DNA of 64,000 nt from Clostridia bacterium UC5.1-2E3 (GCA_001304875.1 BBZO01000008.1:1-64000); one strand, 5' to 3'; positions 27,232 to 37,808 are shown, counted from the stretch's first letter. The notes: generated by a model not told the origin, from the letters alone. A program made the numbers and translations.

Positions 27232-27836
27232 CTACTGTGCCAGGCAGTTCTGTACGAAATAAACTGCCGCGTTTGTCGCATTGGTTACTGCGGTGGAAGT
27301 GATGGTGGCGCCGCTGATGGCCTGGATCTGGTTGTCAGCAGAAGCGCCTGTCTTTGTCACTTCAAAGGTCTGCGCTGCCTTGCCCACAAACTGATCCTTG
27401 AATGCCGGCTCCTTCGCGTTCATACCAAGACCGGGAGTCTCGCTGATGCTTAAGAAACCGATACCTGTCAGAGAACCCTCCGCAGTGATTCCAACCGCAA
27501 TCTGAACGTTACCGCCGTAACCCTCAGGAGAGGTGGAGGTGATAAGGTAGCCGATCACATTGCCGCTGCCGTCCAGCGCCTGCTGGGCGTCGTCCACGGT
27601 AACGGAACCGTACTGGGCTGTGATCTCCTCAGCTGCCGCCGCCAGGGCTGCAGTCATCTCGTCGGTCCGCGCAAAGCTGGCCGCGTCAGGATAAACCTCC
27701 TGATAGGTAGCCGTAGCAGCAGCCTCCTGCGCCTGCGCGATGGCTCAAGCGTCACATCGTGGACAGCGCCCAGGCAGATACCTGCTATCAGCGTGATTGC
27801 AAAAAGGATAATGGTATTCTTTATGATCTGATTCAT
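27232..27836 (-). CDS. rnfG: Rnf complex subunit RnfG (one frameshift)
   Basis: Single-span subunit of about 201 residues with a covalently bound FMN. The N-terminal helix reads IIKNTIILFAITLIAGICLG. The C-terminal FMN-binding domain has GFLSISETPGLGMNAKEP and the attachment site ISGATITSTAVTNA, where the flavin is expected on the second Thr of SGAT(I)TS. The frame is lost near 27745 after VTLEP, where a base is missing. The start overlaps the rnfD stop by 4 bases. Confidence 0.93.
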
Positions 27837-28773
27837 TTCTTCTGACCTTCCTTTCCAAATGCTGTCGGAAGCGTCACGCGCTCAATCAGCGGAACCATCA
27901 GGTTGCTCAGAATGATGGCATAGGAAACTCCCTCCGGGGAAGCGCCCCACAGACGGAAGGTACCGGTGAGGATACCGAGAATCAAACCGTATACAACCTG
28001 TCCTTCGGGGTGATCGGGCTGGTCACGTAGTCAGTCGCCATGAAGAACGCACCGAATACAAGGCCGCCTGCGCAGATCTCGCTGAGCATGTACTGCACGT
28101 CGAACCCGCCGAACACAAATACAAATACCGCAACTGTTCCTATGTAGATCAGCGGAATCCTGGGGCTTATCACCTTTCTGGCGATCATGTAGATGCCGCC
28201 GATCAGCAGAGCGATGACGGACACCTCACCGATGGTTCCCGGAATGCGTCCGATGATTAAATCCATCAGATTCACGGTCTCGCCTGCACGAAGCTGTGCC
28301 AGGGGAGTCGCTCCGGATAAGCTGTCAAATCCCAGCTTCGCGGAGGAGAAACTGTTCATGGAGCCCGCAAAGGAGATGAGAAGGAAACATCTCGCCGCCA
28401 GAGCCGGGTTCATGAAGTTCTGTCCAAGACCGCCGTAAAGCTGCTTCACTACGATAATTGCGAACACGCCGCCCAGCATGGGGATCCAGAACGGAATCTC
28501 CGGGGGCATGTTGAGTGCCAGAATCATACCTGTTACAACCGCGGAGCAGTCGTATACGGTGACCGGCTTCTTCATCGCCTTCTCCCAGACATACTCGGAA
28601 ACCACACAGGAAACCACTGTCAGGATGACGATCAGAAGAGAATACAAACCAAACTGGTATACACCATACGCTGTTGCAGGGAGCATCGCAATGGCCACGT
28701 CGCGCATGATGCGCTGGGTCGTGTCATTGTTCCTTACATGAGGGGATGATGATACGTTAAATAATTTACTCAT
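27833..28773 (-). CDS. rnfD: Rnf complex subunit RnfD (one frameshift)
   Basis: Membrane subunit of about 314 residues with ten or so helices and a second covalently bound FMN. The flavin-attachment region is FDSLSGATPLAQLRAGE near residue 155. Other landmarks are GGLGQNFMNPALAARCFLL and DYVTSPITPKDR. A missing G near 28000 truncates the frame; restored, it continues VVYGLILGILTGTFRLWG and ends FGKEGQKK. I start at the ATG at 28773, which has AGGAGGTGG 8 bases ahead. Confidence 0.94.
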
Positions 28774-28788
28774 TTTTCGCTCCACCTC

Positions 28789-30111
28789 CTACCCTTTTCT
28801 CCGGTTGGCCATGACTGTCTTACGCATCTCCTTGAAGGCCTGTGTAAGAGGTCTCTTGGCCGGACATACGAACGTACAGCTGCCGCATTCGCAGCATTCC
28901 ATACCGTTTAATTTCTCAAATGTCTCGCAGTCGTTTCTCTCGGCTGCCGCCATCATCTTCTGGGGCACGAGGAACTCGGGGCAGGCGCTGACGCACTTGC
29001 CGCAGCGGATGCACGGGGTCGGAGCTTCAGCCGCCACCTGGTCCTTGGTGAAGCAGGTAAGCGCGGAGGAAGTCTTAGCCACCGGAATGTCGAGGCTGTA
29101 AAGAGCCTGACCCATCATCGGGCCGCCGGAAATCATCTTCTCCGGCTCCGTCTTGAAGCCGCCGGCTGCCTCTAAAAGCTCACGGTAGTTGGTTCCCAGC
29201 TTCACATTGAAGTTCTGGGGCTCAGCCACGGCGTCGCCGGTCACGGTGACGATCTTGCGGATGAGCGGCGTGGACTCACAGACTGCATTATAAATAGAAA
29301 TAACCGTATCCACGTTGTCCACGATGCATCCGGCATCTGCCGGCAGCATGGCGGAGTTGATCTGACGGCCGGTGATCGCGTAGATGAGCATACGCTCGCC
29401 GCCCTGCGGGTACTTGGTCTGAAGCGGACATACCTCAATTCTCGGCTCGTCCTTCACAAGCTCGGTGAGCTTCGCGATGGCTTCCGGCTTGTTGTTCTCC
29501 ACACCGATGACGCCCTTGGCGTTATCGAACAGAGCAAGCATAACCTTTAAGCCGCCCACCAGTCTCTCCGGCTCCTCCATCATCATGCGGTAGTCGGAAG
29601 TCAGGTACGGCTCACACTCCGCGCCGTTGACGATCACGTAGTCGATGGCGTTCTCGTCCTTCGGAGTGAGCTTCACGTGCGTCGGGAAGCCCGCGCCGCC
29701 CAGGCCCACGATGCCTGCCTCCTTCACAATCTCTCTGATCTCTGCCTTTGAAAGCTTGGTGTAATCTCTCTTCTCACCAAAGCCTTCAATCGTCTTGTAC
29801 TCGCCGTCGTTCTCTACGATAATGCACTGAACGATGGATCCGTTGGCAACCATCCTGGGCTCGATGCCCTTAACGGTACCGGATACGGAACAGAGTACAT
29901 TTGCGGAAATAAATCCTCCGCACTCAGCGATCTTCTGTCCGGCCAAAACCTGATCGCCCTTAGCCACCAATGGTTTTGCCGGCGCGCCGATATGCTGAGA
30001 CAATGGAAATACCAATTCACCCTGGGGCAGAAGAACCTTAACCGGTTTATTCTCGGAAAGTTCCTTGCCTTCGTAAGGATGAACGCCGTTTTTAAACGTA
30101 GCCAATCCCAT
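28789..30111 (-). CDS. rnfC: Rnf complex subunit RnfC
   Basis: Intact 440-residue peripheral subunit that binds NAD(H), FMN and iron-sulfur clusters. It begins MGLATFKNGVHPYEGKELSE. The NqrF/NuoF-like Rossmann region reads IVGLGGAGFPTHVKL, then NGAECEPYLTSDYRMM. Two [4Fe-4S] motifs close the protein, CIRCGKCVSACP and CCECGSCTFVCP. The ATG at 30111 follows AGAGGG; the open frame continues upstream through the promoter, so earlier starts are rejected. First gene of the rnfCDGEAB operon, which couples ferredoxin oxidation by NAD+ to Na+ or H+ export. Confidence 0.96.
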   Translation of the reverse strand: MGLATFKNGVHPYEGKELSENKPVKVLLPQGELVFPLSQHIGAPAKPLVAKGDQVLAGQKIAECGGFISANVLCSVSGTVKGIEPRMVANGSIVQCIIVENDGEYKTIEGFGEKRDYTKLSKAEIREIVKEAGIVGLGGAGFPTHVKLTPKDENAIDYVIVNGAECEPYLTSDYRMMMEEPERLVGGLKVMLALFDNAKGVIGVENNKPEAIAKLTELVKDEPRIEVCPLQTKYPQGGERMLIYAITGRQINSAMLPADAGCIVDNVDTVISIYNAVCESTPLIRKIVTVTGDAVAEPQNFNVKLGTNYRELLEAAGGFKTEPEKMISGGPMMGQALYSLDIPVAKTSSALTCFTKDQVAAEAPTPCIRCGKCVSACPEFLVPQKMMAAAERNDCETFEKLNGMECCECGSCTFVCPAKRPLTQAFKEMRKTVMANRRKG

Positions 30112-30180
30112 TAAATAGACCCTCTTTCTGTAGTTTCTTTGCCAGTCTCCTATAAAAGGAGATTTATAGCTAACATTAAC

Positions 30181-30209
30181 AGTATAGCATAATTCATATT
30201 TTAAGACAA
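30181..30209 (-). promoter_or_regulatory. Promoter of the rnf operon
   Basis: On the minus strand TTGTCT (30204-30209), 17-bp spacer and TATACT (30181-30186), giving a leader of about 65 bases. No riboswitch-like fold is evident in the leader. Confidence 0.75.
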
Positions 30210-30319
30210 TTAGGAAATTGTGAAATGCTTGTCGTTTTTTATGTATAAAAAGAAGTACAAAGGGACGATCTTTGAAACATTTTACCAAGAAACGCTGGCA
30301 GAAGAAAAAATACAAGAAA

Positions 30320-30356
30320 AGAAAACACAGCAGGCGCAGTGTCTCCACGCCTGCTG
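30320..30356 (-). terminator. Terminator after the GntR gene
   Basis: CAGCAGGCG (30328-30336) pairs with CGCCTGCTG (30348-30356); on the minus strand it is followed by TGTTTTCTTTTCTTG. It separates the GntR gene from the rnf promoter. Confidence 0.8.
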
Positions 30357-30363
30357 CTGATTT

Positions 30364-31088
30364 CTACTGATAACTATTGCTGTCCGATTCCAACAGAGAA
30401 TAAAATTCCCGGTAATGCTGATAGTTGGGGAACTTTTTCTGGAAATGATCCGCCATATAGTAGGCCGCCCGCTTTGGATCCCGATCCCGGATCGCCTTGA
30501 AAATCTTCATATGGCTCTCATAGAATCCCACCCCATCTGTCTGGAAAATCTGCTCCCCTATTAAATCCATAATGCCAGTGTAAATGGATTCGATCAGCCG
30601 GTTGCTGCAGAGTCTGACCACCTGGAAATGAAATGCATTGTTATAATGCTGACGAATCTTCAGCTCCGCCCGGTCGGGCACGTTCTCCCTTATCTCATCC
30701 ATCAGTCTCTGAAACTCGGCAATCTGCTCCTCTGTAATTTTCATTGCGGCCAGAGAAGCATCTGTACTTCTATGATATATCTGAACTCCAGAATATCATC
30801 CATCTTGCCCTCATTCAGATAGAACTGGATGGCCAGCGGCGTGATAATATCCACCGACTCCGCCGTGATGTAATTGCCGTCCCCCTGACGGCTGCGGATA
30901 ATCCCCATCACCTCCAGGGCGCTGATCGCCTGCTTGAGGGCCGGACGTCCCACTCCCAGAAGCTCCGCCAGCTGGCGCTCCGGCGGGAGACGGTCCCCGC
31001 GCTTCAGCTCTCCTTTCATGATCATATCCTGGATCTGCGCGACAATTTTTTTATAAATAGAAACATTTCCTTCGATCGGCTGAAACAT
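30364..31088 (-). CDS. GntR/FadR-family transcriptional regulator (one frameshift)
   Basis: About 241-residue regulator. The winged helix-turn-helix reads GDRLPPERQLAELLGVGRPA then LKQAISALEVMGIIRSRQG. The helical FadR-C (FCD-like) domain has the metal-ligand pattern in RQHYNNAFHFQVVRL and FYESHMKIFKAI. A base is missing near 30745. I use the ATG at 31088, the usual distance ahead of the HTH. It is the last gene downstream of the aminotransferase-NhaC-TSUP genes but has its own promoter with a perfect dyad, so it probably regulates itself and that operon. Confidence 0.88.
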
Positions 31089-31176
31089 CTTCCATGGCTC
31101 CCTTGTTTTTCTCCGGGGCTCCGTTAAACAGAACCGCACAATTAAGGGGACTGTGTACGCCACATCCCCTTCCCTT

Positions 31177-31216
31177 GGTGTTTATCATAATATAAACACC
31201 TGAAAAAAACAAGCAA
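31177..31216 (-). promoter_or_regulatory. GntR promoter with palindromic operator
   Basis: TTGCTT (31211-31216, minus strand), 18-bp spacer and TATTAT (31187-31192). The perfect 9-bp dyad GGTGTTTAT-N6-ATAAACACC (31177-31200) covers the -10, as expected for an autoregulatory operator. Confidence 0.65.
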
Positions 31217-31253
31217 AAATTGACAGATCTTGCAGCATACTCCGGACGTCTTC

Positions 31254-32041
31254 TTAAATAAACCGGAACAGGTTATAAACGCACACCGCCAGAATCAGAC
31301 ACATAACAGCGGCAAACAGACGGTCCACCGCAGCAGTTCCAGCCTCTTATTCAGCCTGCGCCCCGCAGCGCCCCCAGCCAATCCGCCAAATACCATCAGC
31401 ACAATCAGTTCCAGATTCACCGGCGGCACATTTGCCGTCGCAATGGTCTGCAAAAGCGCCGCCGTCTGGGAAATCAGAATCACATACAGGGCGTTGGCAG
31501 CCGCCGTCTTCGTTTCCATGGAGAAGAAATAAAAGAGCACCACCAGATTGATGGGCCCTCCTCCGATCCCCAGGAAGGAAGAAAGCATTCCCAGAAAAAT
31601 CCCGATAAAAATGCAGAAATCCTTTCGGCGGATCTGTTTTGTCACAATTTTCCCCCGGTTCAGCGTGTAAATCAGCGGCCCGAGTACAAACAGGAACAGA
31701 CATGCCGACTGTACCGCACCTACCCGGTTGGAGTCCGCAAATATCCCGGAAAGTATCTGGAACATTTGTCGCCCGGCGACGCCTCCGATGGCCGCGCCGA
31801 TTCCCAGAGGAGTGCTGACAGACAGGTCAACCGAGTTTTTCCTGTTTCCCACCGAGCTCACCACGCTGAAGCAGGACATGGCGAGAACCGTGCAGCTGGA
31901 CAGAAAGCTGATCGAAGCCACATCCAGCACGCCGCAGGCATCCAGTATGGGCTTTATGAGGACGCCTCCTCCGATCCCGCAGATCGCGCCTATCACGGAG
32001 GCGCCGAAACTGACTGACAGAAAAATCAAGTATGTATACAT
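31254..32041 (-). CDS. TSUP (TauE/SafE) family permease (C-terminal frameshift)
   Basis: About 262-residue membrane protein of the sulfite/sulfonate exporter (TauE/SafE) family. The two characteristic repeats are SVIGAICGIGGGVLIKPIL near residue 15 and MLSSFLGIGGGPINLVVLF near 150. A base is missing near 31322; the correct end reads FAAVMCLILAVCVYNLFRFI. It overlaps the NhaC-type gene before it by 16 bases. TSUP proteins move small organic or sulfur-containing anions; the substrate here is unknown. Confidence 0.87.
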
Positions 32042-33402
32042 GTTCCTTCCTCCCGTTTAAGAAAGGCGCAAAACAACAAGAATAAAATCCCCACAGTCAC
32101 CGCCGGAGCCGCCATTTCCGTCCGAAGGAGATCTTCCTCCACTCCCAACAGGGAAGAGGCAGTCATGATATTGGAATGCCAGGGAATCAGAAAACTCATG
32201 TAAAGACATCCCACAAAGGAAGACCGAACCAGCACAGATCGCTCCCAGCCCTCTTCCTCATAAAGGGGCATCAGACAGGACAGGGTAAAGATAAAGGAGC
32301 ACATGGCGGAAGCGCAGATCACATTCAGTCCAAAACCAAACAACACCGTAATCACAGCCGCCCGCCGCGGAGTTCTGGCCGCCGCCAGAAGATATCCTGT
32401 CACTGCGCGGATGGCTCCGCAGCCATCCAGGATTCCAAACAGACCGAAGGCCAGCAAAAACAAAACAGCCGTGCCGGACATCCCAGTCATTCCTCCCCCT
32501 CCAAAAAGATTTTGCAGCATCTCTCCCCGACCGCTAAAGTCCGGCCCCTGCCAGATTACTGCGATCGTTTCTCCCAGGCTATTCCCCTGATACAGACAGC
32601 TGACCAGACCCCCGGCTGCCGCTCCCGCCAGAAGAGACAACATGGCCGGTTTTCTCAGAAACAGCAGGCTGGCCGCCAAAACAGGAGGCAGTGCCGGCCA
32701 GATCCCTGGTCTGAAAGAGTCCCTGATTTCCTGTGTCAGAACCAGCTGGGATGCCTGCATCCCCATCTCCGGGAACAGGCTGCCTCTCCATGCAAACAGT
32801 ACCGTCAGCGCAGCCAAAACCGGCAAGACAACTGGAATCTGGCATAAAACACAGGAAGACAAAGGTACTCTGGCCGAAGAAGCTGTCAGATTCGTACAAT
32901 CCGCCAGAGGCGAAAGACCATAGCCAAAAAAAGCGCCGCAGGCTACAGCAGAAACGCTCCAGGATTCCGGGATATTCAGGCTCCTCCCTACTGCCAGGAA
33001 CATAATTCCCACCGTCCCGCAGACGCCGAACACCGTTCCTGTCAGAAGTCCGAACAGCAGGCAGCCTGCAAAAGACAGTAGGAGAAACATACGGCTGTCC
33101 ATATGGGAAACGCCCACCAGGGTCAGAAGTGGGATCGTTCCGCAGGCATTCCAGGCGCCGATCATGGCGCCTGCACAGAGGAGAAAAAGGATGGGAGAAA
33201 ATGCCTTCTGGCAGGCCCGGGAGGACCACTCCATCAGATCATCCCACGAAAATCCCCATACCGTCAGCACAGCCGCTGCCGCCGACCAGGCAGCCAGAAA
33301 CAGCGGCTGTACTTTACTTCCGAATACCAGCGATGGAATCATAATAATTGCCAGCACAATTCCCATCAAAAGCAACGAAGACCGAAGAGACATTTTCCTC
33401 AC
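32026..33402 (-). CDS. Na+/H+ antiporter NhaC-family protein (first copy)
   Basis: Intact 458-residue secondary transporter with about 12 hydrophobic segments. NhaC landmarks are GAMIGAWNACGTIPLL near residue 78, GTVFGVCGTVGIMFLAVG near 122, and FFGYGLSPLADCTNLTASS near 158. The GTG at 33402 overlaps the preceding NhaC gene's stop by 4 bases and lies 5 bases after GAGGAG. Such tandem NhaC proteins may exchange amino or carboxylic acids rather than just Na+ for H+. Confidence 0.87.
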   Translation of the reverse strand: MRKMSLRSSLLLMGIVLAIIMIPSLVFGSKVQPLFLAAWSAAAAVLTVWGFSWDDLMEWSSRACQKAFSPILFLLCAGAMIGAWNACGTIPLLTLVGVSHMDSRMFLLLSFAGCLLFGLLTGTVFGVCGTVGIMFLAVGRSLNIPESWSVSAVACGAFFGYGLSPLADCTNLTASSARVPLSSCVLCQIPVVLPVLAALTVLFAWRGSLFPEMGMQASQLVLTQEIRDSFRPGIWPALPPVLAASLLFLRKPAMLSLLAGAAAGGLVSCLYQGNSLGETIAVIWQGPDFSGRGEMLQNLFGGGGMTGMSGTAVLFLLAFGLFGILDGCGAIRAVTGYLLAAARTPRRAAVITVLFGFGLNVICASAMCSFIFTLSCLMPLYEEEGWERSVLVRSSFVGCLYMSFLIPWHSNIMTASSLLGVEEDLLRTEMAAPAVTVGILFLLFCAFLKREEGTCIHT

Positions 33403-34858
33403 GCGCTCTCCTCGCCTCTTTCTTCCGCTTCTGCCGCCGCGATCTGCTCCGGCGTCATTTTAAGAATGCCGATTCCCAGATATCCCCAGATAACCGCGAT
33501 CACAATACCGGCGTAACAGAAAATCGCCCAGGGCGCGTAGCTGAATGTTTCGACTCCCAGCGCACCGCTCATATAAGCCCCCGCCGCCGACCAGGGAATC
33601 AGCGGAATCACGCAGCAGCCCACCACACCAAGCACCTGGGAAAGATTTTTAGGATCCAGGTGCATATCCTGATATGCCTTTTTAAACAGCTCTCCTCCAA
33701 TCAGAATTGGGACATAAGCATTTCCGGCAACAATGGCAACCATCAGCGTCGCCAGAATGCAGGCCAGCGTCAGACTCCCCACACCTTTCACAAACGTCTT
33801 CATCCAGGCCAGGATTCCATCCAGAAAGCCGCTCGCGTCATGGCTCCTGCAAACAGGAAAGCACAGAGAACCTTAAGCACGGTGGCCATCATGCTCATCA
33901 TGCCGCCCCGCTCCAGCAGCGTGAGAATCGCCGGAGCAACATGTTCAGAACTCATTCCCAAAAGGGATACCTTAAAGCCGTTATAGGAAGCACTCATGAC
34001 CGATGTCAGATTCGTTCCCTGAAAAACGATGGCCAGAGCGCCGGCCACTACACAGGATGCGAACATAACCGGGATGGTGGGTTTTCCCATGGCGGAACCC
34101 ACCAGCACGACGACAAGAGGCAACAGCAGCAGGACATTAAAGTGATAGATTCCGGCCAGACCGTTCGTAATCTCGTTGACCGAATCCAAATTAACCTCAG
34201 AGACAATAGACGAATGCTGACCGGCAAAGAAATACACAACCAGACAGACGCCGGCGGCCGGAAGAGTCGTCCATAGCATATGATAAATATGCTTAAACAG
34301 ATTGACGTCTGCCACAGCCGCCTCCAGATTGGAGGTGTCAGAAAGAGGAGACATCTTATCGCCTACATAAGCTCCAGAAATAATAGCACCAGCAGCGACC
34401 GCCAGATTCACGCCCAGGCCCTGGGCCACGCCGATCAGCGCCAGCCCCACGGTGCCGACAGAACCGAAGGAGGTCCCGGTACACAGAGATACAAGGGAGG
34501 TCAGCAGGAACGCGGATACCAGGAACATATTCGGATCCATCCATTTCAACCCATAGTAAAGCATCATGGGGATTGTTCCGGAAAGCATCCAGGTTCCGAT
34601 AATCATACCCACAAAAACAAATATGAAAATCGCGATAAATGCCTTCTTTACCTTATCAGAAGCCGCTTCAGCACATTCCGCCCAGGTGGCGGTCCCGCAG
34701 ACCCGCGCCAGGATAATTGTAAAGAATGCACAGATAATCAGCAGGTTTTCCGCGGCAAACCCAAGCACGCCAAATCCTACCGCCAGAACCACAGCCATCA
34801 CGATCATCGGCAGGATAGAGATCCATATCGAAGGAACTTTCTTTTTAGCATCTGTCAT
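33399..34858 (-). CDS. Na+/H+ antiporter NhaC-family protein (second copy, one frameshift)
   Basis: About 487-residue NhaC-type transporter paralogous to the next gene. Motifs are GMIIGTWMLSGTIPMMLYYG, CTGTSFGSVGTVGLALIGVA and GAYVGDKMSPLSDTSNLEAA, the last being the NhaC-like ion-site region. A base is missing near 33830, after which the frame continues through WMKTFVKGVGSLTLACILAT. It lies 120 bases after the aminotransferase gene. Co-occurrence of two antiporters with an aminotransferase suggests uptake and transamination of an amino acid. Confidence 0.88.
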
Positions 34859-34978
34859 ATTCTACCACTCCTATTTCTGTCAAATCCGTAATGCGTTCAG
34901 GGCCGGGCACCTTCCACGGAATCCCCCAGCCCCGATCTGCAATATGTCCTATGTTGCTTTAATTATTATATTTTCACG

Positions 34979-35920
34979 TCAGTCGTCGATGGATACGCCC
35001 AGAGATTCCGTCAGCTTCTTATACTCTTCCGCAAACTGCTCCGTAACAGGGCCGGGCACCTGTTTTCCGATCTTTTTCCCGTCGATCATCTTGACCGGAA
35101 CCACCTCGCCTACGGTGCCGCAGATAAACACTTCGTCTGCGTTGTAGTATTCAGAGACCGTCACGTTGCGCTCCTGTACCTCCATGCCCAGCTGCTTTGC
35201 GATCTGGATCATGGTCGCTCTGGTGATGCCGGGAAGCTGGGAATCAATGGTCGGAAGAATCAGTGCGCCGTCCTTGATCATCTGCAGATTGGTGGAGTTG
35301 GTCTCCGCCACAAAACCATTCTGATCCAGCATAATGGCCTCATCCGCGCCCTGGCGGATCGCCTCGCAGGCGGCCATAATCTGATTCAGCTGGTTGCAGC
35401 AGTGAATCTTCGGATCCATGTAGGAGGGGGAATATCTCTTAAGCCACGTGGTTACCAGGGTAATTCCATCCTTATTGAAGATCGGCGGCTTCTGATCCAC
35501 ACAGATCACAATGGATGACGAGGTGATATTCAGAGTCGGATGCATACCAGTCTGTACCTTAAAGCCTCTGGTCACCTGAAGACGCATGTGCAGGTCGTGA
35601 AAACCCGCATCGATATTCCGGCGGATCAGCTCTTTTACGATCTCGATCATCTCCTCTTTCGTCTTGCCCACCTCGATGCCCAGGGTATAGCAGGATTCAT
35701 AGAGACGCTTTAAATGCTCCTCCAGGCGGTAAACCTTCCGGCCATATGTACGGATTCCCTCATAGACGCCGTCTCCGTGCTGGAATCCGCTGTCGTAGAC
35801 AGAGATGACTGCCTCGGATTTTCTCACGTAATCGCCGTTTACATAAAGGATCGTGTCGGCCACCTCATTGCCATTGAACATGATCTTTCCGTCTTCCGCC
35901 AGCTGCGATAACTTATACAT
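34979..35920 (-). CDS. Class IV PLP aminotransferase (branched-chain or D-amino-acid type)
   Basis: Intact 313-residue fold-type IV aminotransferase. Residues SVYDSGFQHGDGVYEGIRTY near 40 are typical of IlvE/Dat proteins. The PLP lysine is expected in PSYMDPKIHCCNQLNQIMA, and the late signature is DEAIMLDQNGFVAETNSTNL. The IlvE and D-alanine transaminase families are hard to separate by eye, so I give no symbol. The ATG has AAGGAGG 6 bases upstream. First gene of the operon with two NhaC-type transporters, TSUP and GntR. Confidence 0.88.
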   Translation of the reverse strand: MYKLSQLAEDGKIMFNGNEVADTILYVNGDYVRKSEAVISVYDSGFQHGDGVYEGIRTYGRKVYRLEEHLKRLYESCYTLGIEVGKTKEEMIEIVKELIRRNIDAGFHDLHMRLQVTRGFKVQTGMHPTLNITSSSIVICVDQKPPIFNKDGITLVTTWLKRYSPSYMDPKIHCCNQLNQIMAACEAIRQGADEAIMLDQNGFVAETNSTNLQMIKDGALILPTIDSQLPGITRATMIQIAKQLGMEVQERNVTVSEYYNADEVFICGTVGEVVPVKMIDGKKIGKQVPGPVTEQFAEEYKKLTESLGVSIDD

Positions 35921-35973
35921 ACTGCATCCTCCTTTAATAAATATTTTTTGCGACTTCCATTTTTTTGAAATTT

Positions 35974-36054
35974 TTGGTATTTTTGGACTTTTGGTAAATT
36001 GGTAAGTCCTTTTTTTGATGTAAGAAATATAACATGTTTTATTCCATCTGTCAA
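35974..36054 (-). promoter_or_regulatory. Promoter and repeated TTGGTA sites ahead of the aminotransferase operon
   Basis: On the minus strand TTGACA (36049-36054), 17-bp spacer, TATATT (36026-36031): a near-perfect promoter. Downstream, plus-strand TTGGTA occurs at 35974, 35991 and 35999, the last two inside the dyad GGACTT-N13-AAGTCC; these may be regulator sites. The stretch 36055-36147 is T-rich and otherwise empty. Confidence 0.65.
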
Positions 36055-36147
36055 TCCATTTTCTATATCTTATCTTTTAATTTTTTATTTTTTTGTTTCT
36101 TTCCTCTTTATTTTTCTTGTCATTTTCTTATATAACTACCTGCTGAC

Positions 36148-36192
36148 AAAAAGCCCCGGCCCGCAGCCATACCTCCAGCTGCGGCCCGGGGC
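36148..36192 (-). terminator. Terminator of the spoIIGA-sigE transcript
   Basis: A 15-bp GC-rich stem (36153-36167 with 36178-36192, GCCCCGGCCCGCAGC and complement) followed on the minus strand by TTTTTGTC. It is 13 bases after the sigE stop. Confidence 0.9.
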
Positions 36193-36205
36193 CTCCCACA
36201 TATTG

Positions 36206-36946
36206 TCACTCGAACCTCACAATCTCCTTTTTGAGGCGCTTCATGATCTTCTTCTCCAGGCGGGATATGTAGGACTGGGAGATTCCCAGAAGATCCGCCA
36301 CCTCCTTCTGCGTCATCTCGTCCCCGTCCTCGTTGGTGAGGCCGAAGCGCAGCTCCACGATCTTTCTCTCCCGCGGGCTCAGACGGCTGATGGCGGAATT
36401 TAAGAGCTCCTTCTCGATCTCATCCTCGATGTCCTTATAGATCACGTCCTCGTCGGTGCCCAGGATATCAGAGAGCAGAAGCTCATTTCCATCCCAGTCC
36501 ACGTTCAATGGCTCGTCGATGGAGACCTCCATCTTGGTCTTGTTGTTGCGGCGCAGGTACATTAAGATTTCATTCTCGATGCAGCGGGACGCGTAGGTGG
36601 CCAGCTTGATGTTTTTCTCCAGATTGAAGGTATTTATAGCCTTTATGAGGCCGATGGTCCCGATGGAGATCAGATCCTCCACGCCCACGCTGGTGTTGTC
36701 AAACTTCTTGGCGATGTAGACCACCAGGCGCAGGTTGTGCTCGATGAGCAGGGATTTCGCCTCCTTATCCGTCTCCGTCCCCAGCTGGCTTAAAACCTCC
36801 GCCTCCCGGCGGCTGTCCAGGGGTGCCGGCAGGATGTCGGCCCCGCCGATGTAGTGCACCTCCCCCTGTTTCTGAAATAAAAGCGTGGTGAACGACGGCT
36901 GAGCCTTGAACTGAAAACGGCTCGGTACAGACACCTTAACGATCAT
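36206..36946 (-). CDS. sigE: Sporulation sigma factor SigE (pro-sigma-E)
   Basis: Intact 246-residue sigma-70-family factor of the early mother cell. Region 2 reads [20 protein letters not shown], then [20 protein letters not shown] and [20 protein letters not shown], the classic sporulation-sigma region 2.4. Region 4 has [14 protein letters not shown] and [20 protein letters not shown]. The N-terminal ~30 residues form a pro-sequence that SpoIIGA would remove. I start at the ATG at 36946 with GAGGAGG 7 bases ahead. It follows spoIIGA by 13 bases. Confidence 0.96.
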   Translation of the reverse strand: MIVKVSVPSRFQFKAQPSFTTLLFQKQGEVHYIGGADILPAPLDSRREAEVLSQLGTETDKEAKSLLIEHNLRLVVYIAKKFDNTSVGVEDLISIGTIGLIKAINTFNLEKNIKLATYASRCIENEILMYLRRNNKTKMEVSIDEPLNVDWDGNELLLSDILGTDEDVIYKDIEDEIEKELLNSAISRLSPRERKIVELRFGLTNEDGDEMTQKEVADLLGISQSYISRLEKKIMKRLKKEIVRFE

Positions 36947-36959
36947 ACGAAATTCCTCC

Positions 36960-37782
36960 TCACTCAAATAATTTTTCGTTTAACAGAAGATCGAAGCTTC
37001 CGCCCGCGGACAGGCTCTCCTTTGAGAGTCCCACCAGAGGCGATTCCACCTTTAAATAGAAATCATCCCTCCGTATCTCCATAAAATCCATTCTGACTGC
37101 AGCTAAGAGCCCATGTGCCCGGCCCACGGAGCGGTAGGGAACGTAGATGACTCCCGCGACACGCGGACACAGCTCCCTCGCCGCCTCCCCGGAAAGCACG
37201 CTGACCGGTTTCCCGCTGACCGGCTCAGACAGGCGGTTTCCCGTGTCTAAGAGAGCGGTCACTTCTTTTTTATTTCCCCGGTAGCAGAGCGTCACCTGGT
37301 AGAACTTCCCCCGCTTCTCCTCCAGAAGGCTCAGGATGAACTTAAAGCCGAAGCCGCAGCCGGCCATGAGAAGAAGAAAGATAAACACCGGCAATGCTTC
37401 CCGCACATTTCCCCTGGAAAGCTGGGCGATCCAGTACCCCGCCGGCGTATGCAGGCAGAGAAACGCCCCCGCGCCGCCAAATAAAACCGCCAGCAGATAC
37501 AGCCCCAGAATCTGTCTGACACGCTCCTTAACACCCCCGCGCGAAAATGCCGCCGCAGCCATCGCCGGGCCGGCGATGACGTAGGTTCCGGCAGCACGCG
37601 CCGCCGGCGGCATCCCCGGACACAGCCGCCGCGCAGGCCCAGAGCGCGCCCACAAGCCCGCCTGAGAATAATCTTAAAGGGGAGCCCCGGTATTTAAGAA
37701 TCTTTCTCAGCGTCCACAGAAGCAGCGTATCCATCAGGAAATTCATCAGAAACAGGACATCTATGTACAGGTCATACGCCAC
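36960..37782 (-). CDS. spoIIGA: Sporulation aspartic protease SpoIIGA (one frameshift)
   Basis: Membrane protease of about 274 residues that activates pro-sigma-E after polar septation. The N-terminal half holds five hydrophobic helices, beginning [21 protein letters not shown]. The C-terminal half has the catalytic-type [20 protein letters not shown], where the Asp is the active-site residue. A base is missing near 37630 around GCTGTGTCCGGGG. The GTG at 37782 follows AGGAGGGGAGAC. It has its own promoter with an unusually long spacer and lies downstream of ftsZ, as in other spore-formers. Confidence 0.92.
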
Positions 37783-37808
37783 CGTCTCCCCTCCTTGTCA
37801 CAAGTCAC

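Noticed and set aside
30112-30348. N-terminal extension of RnfC to 30348
   Set aside because: It covers the rnf promoter and the GntR terminator; RnfC homology begins at the ATG at 30111.
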